Source of the DNA: Notolepis coatsorum
Taxonomy: Eukaryota; Chordata; Actinopteri; Aulopiformes; Paralepididae
Reading direction: 5' to 3'
NCBI GenBank assembly: GCA_963971535.1
Contig: OZ020594.1
Span: forward strand, 118,207,127-118,271,126
DNA: 64,000 nt
Below, piece by piece: positions 44,415 to 56,100 of the stretch (the first letter of the stretch is position 1; each line of letters starts with the position of its first letter). The notes below the pieces were generated by a model. It did not search any database. It was not told the origin of the DNA and saw nothing but the letters and a program-made list of their open reading frames with translations. The position numbers and the translations under genes were made by a program.

Positions 44415-47400
44415 TTATAGGCTAGCTTTTATTCTCTCCACCACTTCTAACCACATTAACATTTTGGATTCATTGAGCCCTAGAATTCTTGCTGTTGATA
44501 TTTCTTGATATATCACATCAAGATATGTAAGAAACCACACTTTCCGGCACATTTTTTCCGGTTGAAACCAACGTGATGCAATCAGTTTTTTAGCTACTGT
44601 GATACCCGATAAAACCAATCTTTTTAGTTGTGGGTTCACTGCAAACTCAAAAACATCATTCAATAGCAATACCGCGGGGTGTACAGGTATATTCCAAAAT
44701 ACGAGTATTGATAATTGTTGGGACACATCTTCCCAGAATGCCTTAACTGGTGGGCAGTCCCAATACATGTGCATAAATGTTCCTTCATCCCCATTTGTAC
44801 ATTGGGAGCATTTGGAGTCTTGTATAAGCCCCATTTTGCACAGCCTTATAGGAGTCAAGTATGTCCTGTGAATATAGTTCAGATTGATTTGTTGATGATC
44901 CGGGTTCCTTGATGTAAGTCGGACATTTGCCCAGGCTCCTTGCCAATCAAAGTCATTTTCCAGGTCTGGTATATCCCTCCTCCAGACATTGTCTAGTTGA
45001 AGGGTTTCGTACGAGGACGTTAGTAATTGATAATAAAAACCTGATACAAAACCTCCCAATGTATCTCTGTCATAGAAAAATTTGTGGTATCTGTGGTGTT
45101 CAATTGGTATGTGTAATGGAACACCGTGAGATCTCATACAAAGTCGTAACTGTATGTAAAAAAGCCATGTGGACTCGGTGAGGTTAAACTTTATGCATAT
45201 TTCGACATAACTACAGAGGCCCTTGTTATTAAAAATATCCCCTAATGAGTGTATGCCTCTTTCTTCCCATACAGGGAATCTTATAGGTCGTTTTCCCATT
45301 AAGAGAGCATTGTTATTGAATATGGGAGTGTGATTATGCCATACTTGATTGTTAGGAAATTTCCTTTGTGTTTCCCGCCATGTCCTGATTGCATGGGTTA
45401 TTATTGGGCCAAATTCTCGCTCACAATGCTTGATTGAAAGTTTAGTGTATGCTATGTCTTTCAATCTCTGTGGGGCTACTATGTTTTCTTCTAATTTTCT
45501 CCAAGATACCAAAGCCTCGGGGTCAAACCATATCTTCTTCAATGGTCTTAATGTGAAGGCATTAAAATATTGTAAAAAATCTGGGACTGCCATGCCACCG
45601 TCTGCTTTACTTCTCTGTGCGGTGGATCTTTTTATGCGAGGTGGTTTGTTATTCCAAATAAATTTGTATGTGGAGGTTTGTAATCTTTTCCAGTAGCCCT
45701 CTGGAGGAGGTAACGGAAGCATTGAGCTGAAGAAATTGATTCTTGGTAATACATCCATCTTAACTATTGATACCCTTGCCTGTACTGAGTTTTTAAGTTT
45801 TGCCCACCTGTCCAGGTCGTCCTTGATTTTGTTCTGTATTTTTGTGTAATTGTGCTTCACCGTTTGTCTTATGGTGGGGAATATTTCCACTCCCAAGCAT
45901 CTGAAATGTTTTACCATCGGTATCGCACCTGGGAGGGTTATATCTTTTTTTGCAGGGGTGTTAAGTGGAAGGAAAGCCGACTTCGGCCAATTTATCTTAA
46001 ATCCCGATAAATCACCAAAGTTCTCAATCAACTTGAGCAGATGAGGCAATGTGGTGTTGGGGTTTTGCATGAACAATATTACGTCGTCCGCATATAAACT
46101 AATTTTTTGTTGTGTGCCCTTGATTACGATTGGTTCTATGGATTGGGATTGTCTTATATATTGTGCTAAAGGCTCTAATGATAAATTGAATAGTCCGGGA
46201 CTAAGAGGGCAACCCTGTCTGGCAGAGCGTGATACCGGAAAGATTTTGGAGATGATTGTGCCTGTTGTAATCATGGCCGATGGGTCCTTGTATAGTACTT
46301 TAATCATATCAATGAAACCTTTTCCTAACCCCATCCTTTCCAATACTGCCCATAGAAACGACCATTCCAACCTGTCAAATGCTTTCATAGCATCCAGGGA
46401 TAGTATCGCCTTAGGTGTGATGTCCTCTTTGTCTGTATCTAGTACGTGCAGTATTCGCCTTATGTTATCATTGATCAGGCGACCTTTTATGAAGCCTGTT
46501 TGGTCCGTATGAACTAAAGACGTCATATGCTTTTGCAATCTGATGGCTAATATCTTAGAGTACAGTTTGACATCGGTTCCGAGGAGGCTTAAAGGACGGT
46601 AACTACCGCATTCAGTGGGGTCTTTGTCTTTTTTGTGAAGAACTGAAATGAGTGCGGTATTTTGGTGTTCAATGAAGCTTCCCTCTTTGACTGAGTATAA
46701 GATCATATTTAGTAATAAGGGTCCAAATATGTCCCAGCAAGAAATGTACATTTCTGATGGGATACCGTCAATTCCCGGAGCTTTGCCGTTTTTCATTCCG
46801 GATATGGCCTTCTTGAGTTCTTCTAATGTGATCGGTACTTCTAACTGTTTAGCGTCTTCATCCGTAAGTTTAGGGAGAGTAATTTGATTAAGATATGTGT
46901 CTAATTTGTCTTGATCAAAGGTCGTTTCTGAGTTACTGTATATAAATCGGAGTAGAATTCTTTGAATGTATCGTTTATTATTTTGGGTTCTGTTACTAGA
47001 GCTTGTTGTTTCCTAATGGCAGTTATATCTGCAAATTTTGCATTAATTCTTAGTCGCATGGCTAATAGGTGACTAGGTTTAGAACCTTGGAAGTACTGCT
47101 GTTGTCTAGTGCTGCGTATTTGCAATTCCGATTTTTGTCTGTACATTGCTTTGATCTCGGTCTTTAGAATGTTAACTTGGTTATCTAGTCTAGTAGAGTT
47201 GTTGTATTTTAAAGAATTAAAAAGCGTTGAGTAAAGCGTTTCCATTTCAGACAGTTTTGTGTTTTGATTTTTGCGCAATATGGAGGTAAATCTATCCGAG
47301 AAATCCTTGATCATACTCTTTACCGACATCCATATTATTCTGGGATCTTGCACCGAGTTAGCATTATCTTGTAGGAATACTGTGAGAGCTTCTTTAATTT

Positions 47401-48187
47401 GTGTAATGAATTCCTTGTTGTTAAGCAGCATCGAATTAAAACGCCATCTTGGGGCCCGGGTAGATAATGTACCAAATGTTGCTTTCAGGATTAAGTAGCA
47501 GTGATCTGATAGCGCATTGGGTGTCATTTCCACTTCGTATTTATCAAATATTCTCGGGGATGCAAAGACGTAATCAATTCTGGATAGTGTGTTGTGTCTC
47601 GCCGAACGACAGGAGTACTTGCGGGTCATGGGGTTAAGTGAACGCCATAAATCAGTTACTCCTGTTGATTTCGACCAATCTTTTAATGCTTTAGATGAAT
47701 TATTTTGTTCGCTGGAGAAGGAAAGGTAAGTTTTGTCCATCCTTGGGTTCCAAATGGCATTAAAATCCGCACCTATTATGTATGAGTACTCGGGATGGTT
47801 TAACATTTCTCCTGTTAGTGAAGTGAAGAAACCCACTTCGTACAAATTCGGGGCATATACCGCTGCCAATGCAATTTTCCTGTTATTGTGTATAATCCTA
47901 GCTATAGTTATGCGCCCCTCAGCATCCGACCATACCCCTTTCAATTCGATATTTAATTTGCGTCTGACGACTATGGCTACCCCTCTAGTTCTCGTAGCAA
48001 AAGAAGAGTGACCAATATTATGGTATATGTTATCCGCTAACGTATTTATGTCTCCCTCTAAAATGTGCGTTTCGCTTAATAGTGCCACGTCCACATGTTC
48101 TTTTTTCATCAGTGTAAGCACGCTTTTGCGCTTGTGTTGTTTGTTCATCCCACCGGTGTTCCATACCATTATATTCAAACTAGCCAT
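44415..48187 (-). pseudogene. L1 ORF2 (endonuclease-reverse transcriptase), one frameshift
   Basis: ATG at 48187 begins an APE-type endonuclease: MASLNIMVWNTGGMN, LLSETHI, AAVYAPN, GADFNAIWNP, SRIDYVFAS and NALSDHCYL (about residues 1-240). A linker follows to FKEFYSDLY near 46935, where a one-base shift occurs and the first frame ends at 46901. The second frame continues through the reverse transcriptase: GKAPGIDGIPSEMY, YRPLSLLGTDVKLYSKILA, LSLDAMKAFDRLEW, ARQGCPLSPGLFNL and YADDVILFMQ (catalytic YADD near 46080). A C-terminal domain has MGLIQDSKCSQCTNGDEGTF and HMYWDCPPV. All catalytic blocks are present. The shift in the spacer between endonuclease and RT is the only visible lesion and could be a sequencing error. 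Confidence 0.9.
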
Positions 48188-49462
48188 AGTCTATGCATGT
48201 TTTCGTGTAGTTTTTGGTAATGTTTCTGGAGTATGAAGCTACAATAGATGCACATCCAATTAATGAGGTCCCGTTGAGAGCTGAGCTTAAAAACATATAT
48301 ATATACAAATAAAAATCCCCTATTTTCCCCTCTCCCAGAAAGTCGAACATGCCTGTGTTCCAAGAACACATCCTCCGCGATTGACTTTCTCCCATGGTCC
48401 ACCGGATTGCCCAACCTGAGCATTGTAATCCTAATTTTCCTATGCTCATTGCCATAGGATCTAACATTTCCATTCTATTGCAATAGAATGTCGCTTTTGG
48501 TCTTGCACCTTCCCTTACTGTAATGAAGTATTGTGATAAATAACCTAAAGATAAAAATAAAAAATAAAATAAAAAGAGAATAAACCTTTATCGACATATT
48601 CCTTTGAACCCTCCACCAACGTGTGGGGGGGAAAAAAAGGAAAAGATTGTAGATCAGTATTGACACCTTAATGTGAAGAACATTGGAAAAGAATAATGTA
48701 AGTTACAATATATTTAAAAAATATATAGTAATATTGACACCTTAATGTGAAGAACATTGGAAAAGAACAATGTAAGTTAAATTATATTTAAAAAATATAG
48801 GGTGATGAGAAGAAAAAATTTAATAAAATAAAAATCAATGGAAAGATATAGATAAGGAATAAGAGATAAATAATTATCAACGTGGAGAGGCCACTAGAAC
48901 CGATTTAACTGATTAGATAAGATAGAAAAGCAGCGCCTTTTAGCGCTTCAATGTGCCTTTAATGGAGTGATTACTTAAATTGTTAGAATAACCTTGCTGT
49001 GCTCATACGTTTATGTGTGGATAATTTTAAAGTATTATTAAGGGCTGATTGCACTTCATTTAATTTATTATATGCTATGTGTATGCACACCGAATGTTAT
49101 TGTTAGAGTTGTATGCTTCGTTGTCATGGTGCCTTATATTCTAGAAGGTTGTAGAATATACTAGTGCCTAGACTATTTTACATTCCAGAATGATCTAAGA
49201 GACCCAGGGCATTTGAGCGATAAACCCAGAATATTCCAGATAGATCTTTTTGCATTGATATTTATTTGTCCCCTCAGAGACCAGAGACTGAAATTATAAT
49301 GTATTATGAATCGTATTATACACAGTACACATTGTTATAGACGACTTGCATATCGTTTGCTACTTTGATGAACACAACAATGTTATTCCAACACTGGTGG
49401 AATGACCTCATTGATGAACACAATAAAGTCATTCCAACACTGGTATATATTTAGAGAGAGGC
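48188..49462 (-). other. L1 inter-ORF region
   Basis: A 1.27 kb AT-rich spacer with no gene. A segment of about 68 bp (TTGACACCTTAATGTGAAGA and following) is duplicated in tandem at 48658-48725 and 48731-48800. Another pair lies at 49367-49445 (TGATGAACACAA with CATTCCAACACTGGT). Several TTCTAGAA/TTCCAGAA words cluster at 49140-49240. A spacer this long is unusual for L1 and might hold an internal promoter or re-initiation signals. Confidence 0.55.
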
Positions 49463-50728
49463 TTAACTGATTCCGGCATTTCCGTCATGCTTTGGGTTAT
49501 TTGCTGCATTTTGAATCAGGAAATCCTCAGCATCAAAGGGTGTAAATGGACCTGACCTGCGGCCGTTATTGTCCAAGAATGATAACAGCGCCGGATATGC
49601 TAGCCTTGGCTTGTGGCCGGCTATGTACAGCTTTTGCATCACAACTTTGTATGGTTGACGTCGGATGATGGCCTCTCTGCTCAAATCTTCGTAGATAAAT
49701 ATTGGTTTATCACCATACTTCAGCTTCCCACGTTGGTTGCGAGCATATTTGATGATTTCATCCCTTGTTGTAGTTTTCCGCAGAGTGACAATGATGACTC
49801 TCGGCCCGTTGATATTTTGCCCCTGGGAACCAATTCTGTAAACTTGTTCCACTTCTGGCACTTTGTTTGGATCGGAGTTTTCCAAAATCGTTGATAACTC
49901 GTTTGGAAAGTTGATGTCATCGCAGTTCACTGATTCATCAAGCCCCACAATGCGGATGTTATTCCGCCTGTGGTAACGATGGGTTTCTAGTTGCCTCTCC
50001 ATCACTTCGTTTTTAAGCAATTTTATTTCCCTCCGGTATTCATCTTTAACTTTTTCCATCTCTTCTCCCATCTCTGTCATGATACCTTCGTTCGCCTTGA
50101 CTGCTTTTGTGTTTTCTGTCACCGAAATCTCCACTGTCGTGATTCGCTCTGACTGTGCATCGAACGCTTTCTTGACTTCTTCTAATTTCTCATCGATGTG
50201 ATCGAATTTAGCCTCGATGCGATCGAATTTAGCCTCGACGTTTGCCTCGAGCGCCTTGATGTGTGTAATCTGCAGGTTAGACTGTTCTACCATCTGTTCT
50301 TTCATCAGGTTAGACTGTTCTACCATCTGTTCTTTCATCAGGTTAGACTGTTCTAACTGTTCTTTCATCAGGTTAGACTGTTCTACCATCAGGTTAGACA
50401 ATGTGTTGAAATCGGGTGGATTTCTGCTTTCTTCAGTTGACGGCATATGGTAGATAGATGCAGTGACGTTGGAATCCATAAATCTGGCTGCTCTCCCTCT
50501 CACGGAGCTTGAATCTGTACCTTCTTTTATGTTGGTCTCTATTGACTCTCTTTCGGGGACCGTAATCGATGATCCCGGTACGTTGTCCTCTTCCTTCTCC
50601 TCCTCGGAGCTTGTCGCCGTCGGCTCAGAACCAGCGACGGTTAGGACGCGTCTATCTCGTTTTTTTACGTCCTGCGCCGTTGAAGTTGCCGTAGTTATTT
50701 TCTCTGCCTTCTTTCCACCTTTAACCAT
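49463..50728 (-). CDS. L1 ORF1 RNA-binding protein
   Basis: An intact 421-codon frame begins MVKGGKKAEKITTATST and ends at a TGA/TAA-type stop before 49463. The N-terminal 110 residues are disordered and charged. Residues about 113-150 are a tandem array of VEQSNLMKEQ units. A long coiled coil follows (residues about 155-245, IEAKFDHIDEKLEEVKKAF), then an RRM-like domain with HRRNNIRIVGLDES and GPRVIIVTLRKTTTRDEII. The C-terminal domain has GKLKYGDKPIFIYEDLS. This is the usual layout of L1 ORF1p, which trimerises, binds L1 RNA in cis and acts as a chaperone. The decapeptide array looks like a recent internal expansion of the coiled coil. Confidence 0.9.
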   Translation of the reverse strand: MVKGGKKAEKITTATSTAQDVKKRDRRVLTVAGSEPTATSSEEEKEEDNVPGSSITVPERESIETNIKEGTDSSSVRGRAARFMDSNVTASIYHMPSTEESRNPPDFNTLSNLMVEQSNLMKEQLEQSNLMKEQMVEQSNLMKEQMVEQSNLQITHIKALEANVEAKFDRIEAKFDHIDEKLEEVKKAFDAQSERITTVEISVTENTKAVKANEGIMTEMGEEMEKVKDEYRREIKLLKNEVMERQLETHRYHRRNNIRIVGLDESVNCDDINFPNELSTILENSDPNKVPEVEQVYRIGSQGQNINGPRVIIVTLRKTTTRDEIIKYARNQRGKLKYGDKPIFIYEDLSREAIIRRQPYKVVMQKLYIAGHKPRLAYPALLSFLDNNGRRSGPFTPFDAEDFLIQNAANNPKHDGNAGIS

Positions 50729-51511
50729 ATTGTCTTTTGATATGGTTAGTAGAGGGTCTTAACAATACATACGATGTGGTCTATTCTCTTTCTTTACTGT
50801 CCAAATAATGTTTTTAAACGAAATTAGCGTTAGTGGGAGCGGAGCAATTGCAAAATGCGTGTGCTACATGTTGTAGCGTAACCGGAAGTTTACGCTTATT
50901 TTTAAATATATTTTTTTATCTCATTCATTCCATAAGAACGTAGAATACACATTTACAGACTTTTTTTTTTAATATGTTCCATTTGCATGTTCTTGGTATC
51001 TGATTCTAGGGACATCTATGGATCTCTAGGAATGTATTCCCAGTGTCAGAAATACTGTGTCTGTTACTAGGCTTGAGTAAATTGTAATGAACCAAATGAG
51101 AATATCAATAAAAAAATATGTTTATATTTGACTGTGAATAACACCATGCTAAAATTGACCAGACCTGAAAAATCTAAGCAAATTAATAAATGGAAGATGA
51201 TTGAAAGGAAGGTTTTGTAGATACAGTACTGAATTCTGCCATCCGGACAGATGGCATTTGAAATATTATTATAGAATATCAGGCCTAAAATAGTTATGCG
51301 ATTAATTAGATTAATTCATTACAAATCCTGTAATTAATTAGATAAATTTTTTTAATCGCCTGACAGCACTAGTTAAGACGTGAAAGAAACAAAGCAAAAG
51401 TATGCTGTGTGTCAGCCGACACCACCGGCTGCTCCATGGCCTCCTTCCTTGTGAACGACACATGTGATGTAATGTTGGGTCAGAATGCCGGTGCTTATTG
51501 AAAACAACTAC

Positions 51512-51588
51512 CTTCTTCACTGTGCTCTGGTCCACCATGTTCTCCTCATCCTCTGAACCCGCCTTGGCTGTGGCCCGTTTCTTTGACG
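51512..51588 (-). other. Candidate host exon, Lys/Glu-rich
   Basis: A 77-bp minus-strand segment follows a strong acceptor (CCTTCCTCCTGCAG, boundary 51589) and ends at AAGAAG before GTAGTT (donor at 51511). It reads SKKRATAKAGSEDEENMVDQ then STVKK without stops. The composition suggests a disordered tail of a nuclear protein. The hAT element starting below 51371 lies in the intron that would follow. The host gene is not identified. Confidence 0.42.
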
Positions 51589-52426
51589 CTGCAGGAGGAA
51601 GGGGACGGAATGTTCATCGAGCGTTGTATGAGAAAGCATTAGGGCTCAAAGGCCAGCGCATTAACAGGAGCCAGAGAGAAGTTGCACACTAATCTGGCTC
51701 CAATCCGTTTCGTCTGCCACTTCCACCACAAAGGAGTCCTCTTTTAACATCCCATCCAAAACAGTGGTATTATTAACAGTCGTAGTCGTGCTTCTTGGCG
51801 CCAAACTTGATCATTTCATTGAAGGTTAAAAGGGTAAGTTCAGAATTTTGGAGCCTGAGCCTCTCCTCTGCCGTTTCTCATCCTGGATAACTGCAGCTCC
51901 AGCTAGTGAGCCCCAACACAGATGCAAACTGTGGAACAGTCTGAATGTGGTGCTAAAGCAATGTCCTCCAAACATGAGACAATTCAAACTGAATTATAAG
52001 GAAATTATTTTCACAAGGTACAGGGATGAGGAAGGGATTTGACATTCACGGGTGTTTACATTTTAATTTTATTTCTTTCATGTTTTACATATAAATGTTT
52101 TTTTTGCATATATATATGTATTTGTTTTGTAAAGTTTTTAATTAGTACACTCATTTGAGTATTGGAAAAGGGGTAGGATTAAATAACTGTATACTTCTTC
52201 CTACTCGTTTTCGAACATCTAAATTGAGTTATGTTTTGTTTTTGTTTATTCCTTTTCCATTTCATAGAGATCAATGATTTGTTTTGATTTTATATTGTTT
52301 GTATTTACATGTTCGAAATAAAGATTTCTAATCAAAGTCGATGAGACCATGCTCCAGTCTGAACAAACACCTAATTTGCGACACTGTTGGCCACAACCAC
52401 AGCGAGGACGGCGCAGGGAAGATCAC
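51589..52426. other. Unassigned sequence and a LINE 3' UTR
   Basis: Minus-strand words near 51720-51830 (for example VLDGMLKEDSFVVEVADETD) are open for about 40 codons but lack clear splice sites; they may be another exon of the unidentified gene. From about 52070 to 52335 the plus strand is a LINE 3' UTR with AGGGGTAGGATTAAATAAC and ATGTTCGAAATAAAGATTTC, the family also seen reversed at 37875-38130. Confidence 0.4.
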
Positions 52427-52921
52427 ACCACCTTGATGTTTTTCTTTTTTTTATCCACTTTTTCACCTTTTTCTGTGTTTTTCTCCCATCCCAATTTAGT
52501 CGTGCCAATTCCCCCCTCCCCTGTCTTGGCCGTTGCTCGCATGTGCCCCCCACTGGTCGGTCGTAGATAGATACTATCGCATGTCCCCTCCTATACTTGT
52601 GGAGTCAGCCCGCCACTTCTTTTCACCTGCCAGCGCGGACTCTCATTGGCGAGGTGTAGCGTATGGGAGGCTCACACTACCCTCACCCTCTCCTGTCCTC
52701 GCTGTGCAGGCACCCTGACCAACCTGTAGGAGTCGCTGTTTACAACGACCAGATTACCACCCATCGACTTCCCTCCCGCTGACTCTGCCAATTGAGTCAG
52801 TATGACGGCCGGCCCAAGCCGGAGCCAACGCTGACAGCCGGATTCGATACCGGTGTCTCTCGCGTTGGTGATGAGCGCTTAGACCGCTGCGCTACCCAGC
52901 CGCCCTACCACCTTGATGTTT
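52427..52921 (-). mobile_element. Long tRNA-derived SINE, copy 2, with target duplication
   Basis: The 465-bp body (52442-52906) is flanked by a perfect 15-bp duplication ACCACCTTGATGTTT (52427-52441, 52907-52921). On the minus strand it starts AGGGCGGCTGGGTAGCGCAG and has B-box GGTATCGAATCC, then the same body as 43588-44068. The A-rich 3' tail is on the left. Confidence 0.92.
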
Positions 52922-52933
52922 GAACAGGTCCTG

Positions 52934-53050
<117 letters not shown>

Positions 53051-53136
53051 GTTTTTCAAGAGTTTTGGCAAGTTGAAATCTGCTCAGGACTAGAATGTGT
53101 GACAGGAGATCTGGAGTTCTGTTGACTGTTGTTAAT

Positions 53137-53441
53137 CTATAGGGGTTGCGACCCAAATTGGGGTTGCGGGAAGGTTACAGTGGGGTCACGCATTGGCAAG
53201 TCAATTTTTTTTATTTTATTCTGGCAACATATTCTGACTAAATATGCCTAGTGCTATAACATAGTGCCGTAATACAATTTTCTAAAAAATATGCATGATC
53301 AAGTTCAACAACGTGTGCTTTTATTTTGATATTCCTTACTTCCACGTTGAAATTACGCAATACATTAAGTGTGGGGTACGCCAAACAAATCCTAAATAAA
53401 ATGGGGTCACGCTATGAAAAAGTTTGAGAACCCCTGATCTA
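53137..53441. mobile_element. hAT-like MITE
   Basis: The left end ATAGGGGTTGCGACCC and right end AAGTTTGAGAACCCCTG bound about 300 bp. GGGGTCACGC occurs near both ends. The right terminal repeat is the common hAT form also seen at 41141. No coding sequence. A target duplication was not recognised. Confidence 0.5.
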
Positions 53442-53551
53442 TACAATCCCTGTAAATGGTTGACTATGGCAGAATTAGAGAATATCATGAGGGAAATGAC
53501 ATCTCCGGTTATGTGGGTTGGGGATTTTAATGCCCATAACCCCCCCAGTGG

Positions 53552-53762
53552 CTCAGGAGGTAGAGCAGTAGTCTGGTAATCCGGAGGTTCCCGGTTTGAT
53601 GTGTTCTTGAGCAAGACACTTAACCCCAAAATTGCTCCTGATGAGCAGGTCGGCACCTTGCATGGTCGCCTCCGCCATCGCTGTGTGAATGTGTGGGTAA
53701 AATGTGAGGAACAAATTGTAAAGCGCTTTGGATAAAAGCGCTATATATAAATGCAGCCATTT
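53552..53762 (+). mobile_element. tRNA-derived SINE (same family as 14236-14449)
   Basis: The plus strand starts GTGGCTCAGGAGGTAGAGCA and has TAATCCGGAGGTTCCCGG. A small deletion removes part of the B-box region, and the sequence continues with GAGCAAGACACTTAACCCC, GGCACCTTGCATGG and TGTAAAGCGCTTTGG. Confidence 0.82.
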
Positions 53763-53930
53763 ACACCTACTTTACGTGTCTTGATATTATTTTATTCAAT
53801 GTTTTAACAACACATATACAGACAAAATAATCCCAACTCCCCACTATAAGACAGCAGAGTAGACCTGCACAACAACACCAACAACAGAAATGTACTGAAT
53901 AAAAAAAGGTCTTTTTCCCTCCCAGTCAGT

Positions 53931-54500
53931 CTATTGATCGGCTTGGGTCCAGTCGGCCCGAGATGACCAGCCACTCTTGGCATGCCCTCTACCGATGTTA
54001 AACGTATCATGACGGGTACATATAGACCCAGAGTCTGAGGTCTTTCTACATGGCTGCATGTGAGAGACCGCCTCACAGCCGCCATTCAGTCCCCATGTGG
54101 TGCCGGCTAGTCGTCGTATCGGCGCGGCATGGGCGGTTGTTTTTCCCCTGGCACCTTCCAGGTGTTGATTGTTTGTTCTGTCAAGCTTCACACTGAGGTA
54201 TGTTGGTAGCCGGATGTTATCCACCATGCCGCTCATCTCACGGGTCGCTTCCCTGTTGTTGAGGTGGAACATTGTAGACATTGTCTTTCCCATGCTGAGC
54301 TTGAGACGCCCGTTCCTCAGGTATGAAGACAGGATGTTCATATCTTCAGTGAGGCCCTCTTCGGCTGCTTCCCAAGTTGGCTTGCTGAGTAGGATGGCTA
54401 TATGGCTGAACACAGCTCTTCTGCTCAACATTGACACCCTGACCCTCCAGATGTGTTCTGCACATTTACCACTAGAGGGCAGAATGTCCCCATGTATCAC
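53931..54500 (-). pseudogene. LINE reverse transcriptase fragment (Jockey/RTE-like)
   Basis: An open minus-strand frame includes SKPTWEAAEEGLTEDMNILS, YLRNGRLKLSMGKT, MFHLNNREATREMSG and LPTYLSVKLDRTNNQHLEGA. These correspond to the segment after the catalytic YADD: thumb region and the 'FHLxNREAxRE...YLGVxLDR' block of Jockey- or RTE-like LINEs. YADD and upstream fingers/palm motifs are absent, so it is a fragment. The last 60 codons are probably out of frame. No tail or target duplication was seen. Confidence 0.68.
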
Positions 54501-54765
54501 CTGAACGTCACTCCTTACAGTGATACAGGTATAAAGACACTATTGTAATAGTAGCTGCTCTAGGGACGTGTTGGCATAGGGTGAATGAAAGTGATGGTGA
54601 GCAGAGAAGAGTCACGGTCAGATGACTGGTCAGGGTTGAAGACAGGAGAGAGTTTCACTTTAAACTCTCGTGGGTTTTATTCATCACGGAAATGGTGGGG
54701 AAATGTGTGTATGTGTGTGTGTGCTGCAACAGACAGAAATATTGGTCAATTAATGGATACTGTTA

Positions 54766-56100
54766 CAAAGGATCAGATTAAACCGAATATATATATTTAT
54801 TGATTGATATATATTGCATAGTATTTGTATATCGTTTGATATCCCTTGTATATTCCTTGTACATATACACGGAATATCCCTTTAGCCTAGACCAGACCAT
54901 AATATTTCATTCTCCTATTGGACAGCGGTCCACAGGCGCCAGGGCCATGCCTCCGGAGTCAGGTTCAAAGCCACCGTCAAGACATGTCTGTACATGCCCG
55001 GCCTTGCCCAGGAATACGAGACAGAAATGAGGTTGGCACTAGATTGTTCGCCGTGCATATAAATATGGCGCAGGTGAATACAGAAGTAGAGTTACCCAAT
55101 AAGTTGAAGCCTCACCCACGATACTCCGTGCGGTGAAGTATGGCCTGTTTGGCCCCAAATAAGAGCATTGAGACCGCGTGCGAATTAATAACTGAATTGT
55201 CAGAGTTTGGCGCTATACCGTCGAGTGCGACATATTTCTATTAAGTCAGTAATAGTCTATTTGTGTATAGTGTATCGTGCGGCTAAAGTTCTACAGTGAC
55301 CAGCATCACCAACGCTTCCTCGTACCAGCTAGAGTGCTTATCCAGGCTGGGCTGCTTTCATGGCGCTTTCACCCGAGGAGACCTAGACGAGAACCGTGTG
55401 GACATGTACACTGGATTAATCTACCCGACGACTACATAGCCCTTTGCGGCTGGATTATATTTGTTTTGGTCCTGTGATTTATGGAGCGGAGAATCGCCGA
55501 CGCCTACACGTGTGGGATTTACCCTGTGAGGAGCCACGTCGAGTCTGCGCCTCAGAGAGCCTGAGGCCGGCTAGCTTTCTTCACTGTGGAGCTACAGTCT
55601 ACGGAGAACAGCTGTATTCGTCTGTGGATCAAGAGACTATTGCACCGTCTCCTGTACTTGGAGTCTCCTTAGTCATCGTTGACCAGACTCTCTACTACCG
55701 ACAGATCCTCTACCCCTGCTGGCTTACAACCGGGGGGACCCTTCCAGTATCTCCCGCTATATATTACTAGTGTACCATAGATATAATTCCCTAAGATTCA
55801 GGTTGTATAATTACCTCCTGCGTAACCAGAGAATGGACATTCATTATTGATTTGCCTACGCACATTCCTTTGCCTTATAAGCGCATCCAAAGTAAAATAG
55901 AGAAGTATATTATGTACCTTTTGCTGCAATAAATACTTAATTACAACTTTGTGTGGAACCGATTCATTGTGGGAAGTGTTCATCATATTTATATATCATG
56001 TACTGTATGGCCAGTAATTAAAGTACATAAAGCGGTAGTGGTTTAATGATACCATACTTATCAATACAGTCAGGGAATTGTACCCCTCAGTTACAGATAC
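54766..56100 (+). mobile_element. Solo BEL/Pao LTR (diverged subfamily)
   Basis: A 1325-bp LTR (54771-56095) runs from TGTTACAAAGGATCAG to CCCCTCAGTTACA. A perfect 5-bp duplication GATAC flanks it (54766-54770, 56096-56100). Blocks such as ACACGGAATATCCCTTTA and TCTCCTATTGGACAGCG match the LTRs at 20497 and 28051, with many differences elsewhere. The internal region was removed by LTR-LTR recombination. Confidence 0.9.

Larger units (their letters stand above)
44078..50900 (-). mobile_element. L1/Tx1-type LINE, nearly full length
   Basis: On the minus strand: 5' UTR (about 50900-50729), ORF1 (50728-49463), a 1.27 kb inter-ORF region, ORF2 (48187-44415) and a 3' UTR ending in a poly-A run (poly-T at about 44079-44095). 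It interrupts the hAT MITE whose ends are at 43514 and 51371. ORF1 is intact and ORF2 has a single frameshift, so decay is slight. I could not fix the target duplication at the A-rich ends. Confidence 0.88.
43506..51379. mobile_element. hAT-like MITE split by an L1 and a SINE
   Basis: The left end (43514, TAGGGCGTTAATTAGATTAA) and right end (TTTTTTAATCGCCTGACAGCACTA, to 51371) are flanked by a perfect 8-bp duplication GTTAAGAC (43506-43513 and 51372-51379). This is the same family as 16129-16840. Only a few hundred bp belong to the element; a SINE and a 6.8 kb L1 were inserted into it. Confidence 0.8.

Noticed and set aside
43420..51588. Naming the Lys-rich exon candidates as topoisomerase II, condensin or PDS5
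   Set aside because: Basic, low-complexity tails are not diagnostic, and the phases of the two candidates do not match.
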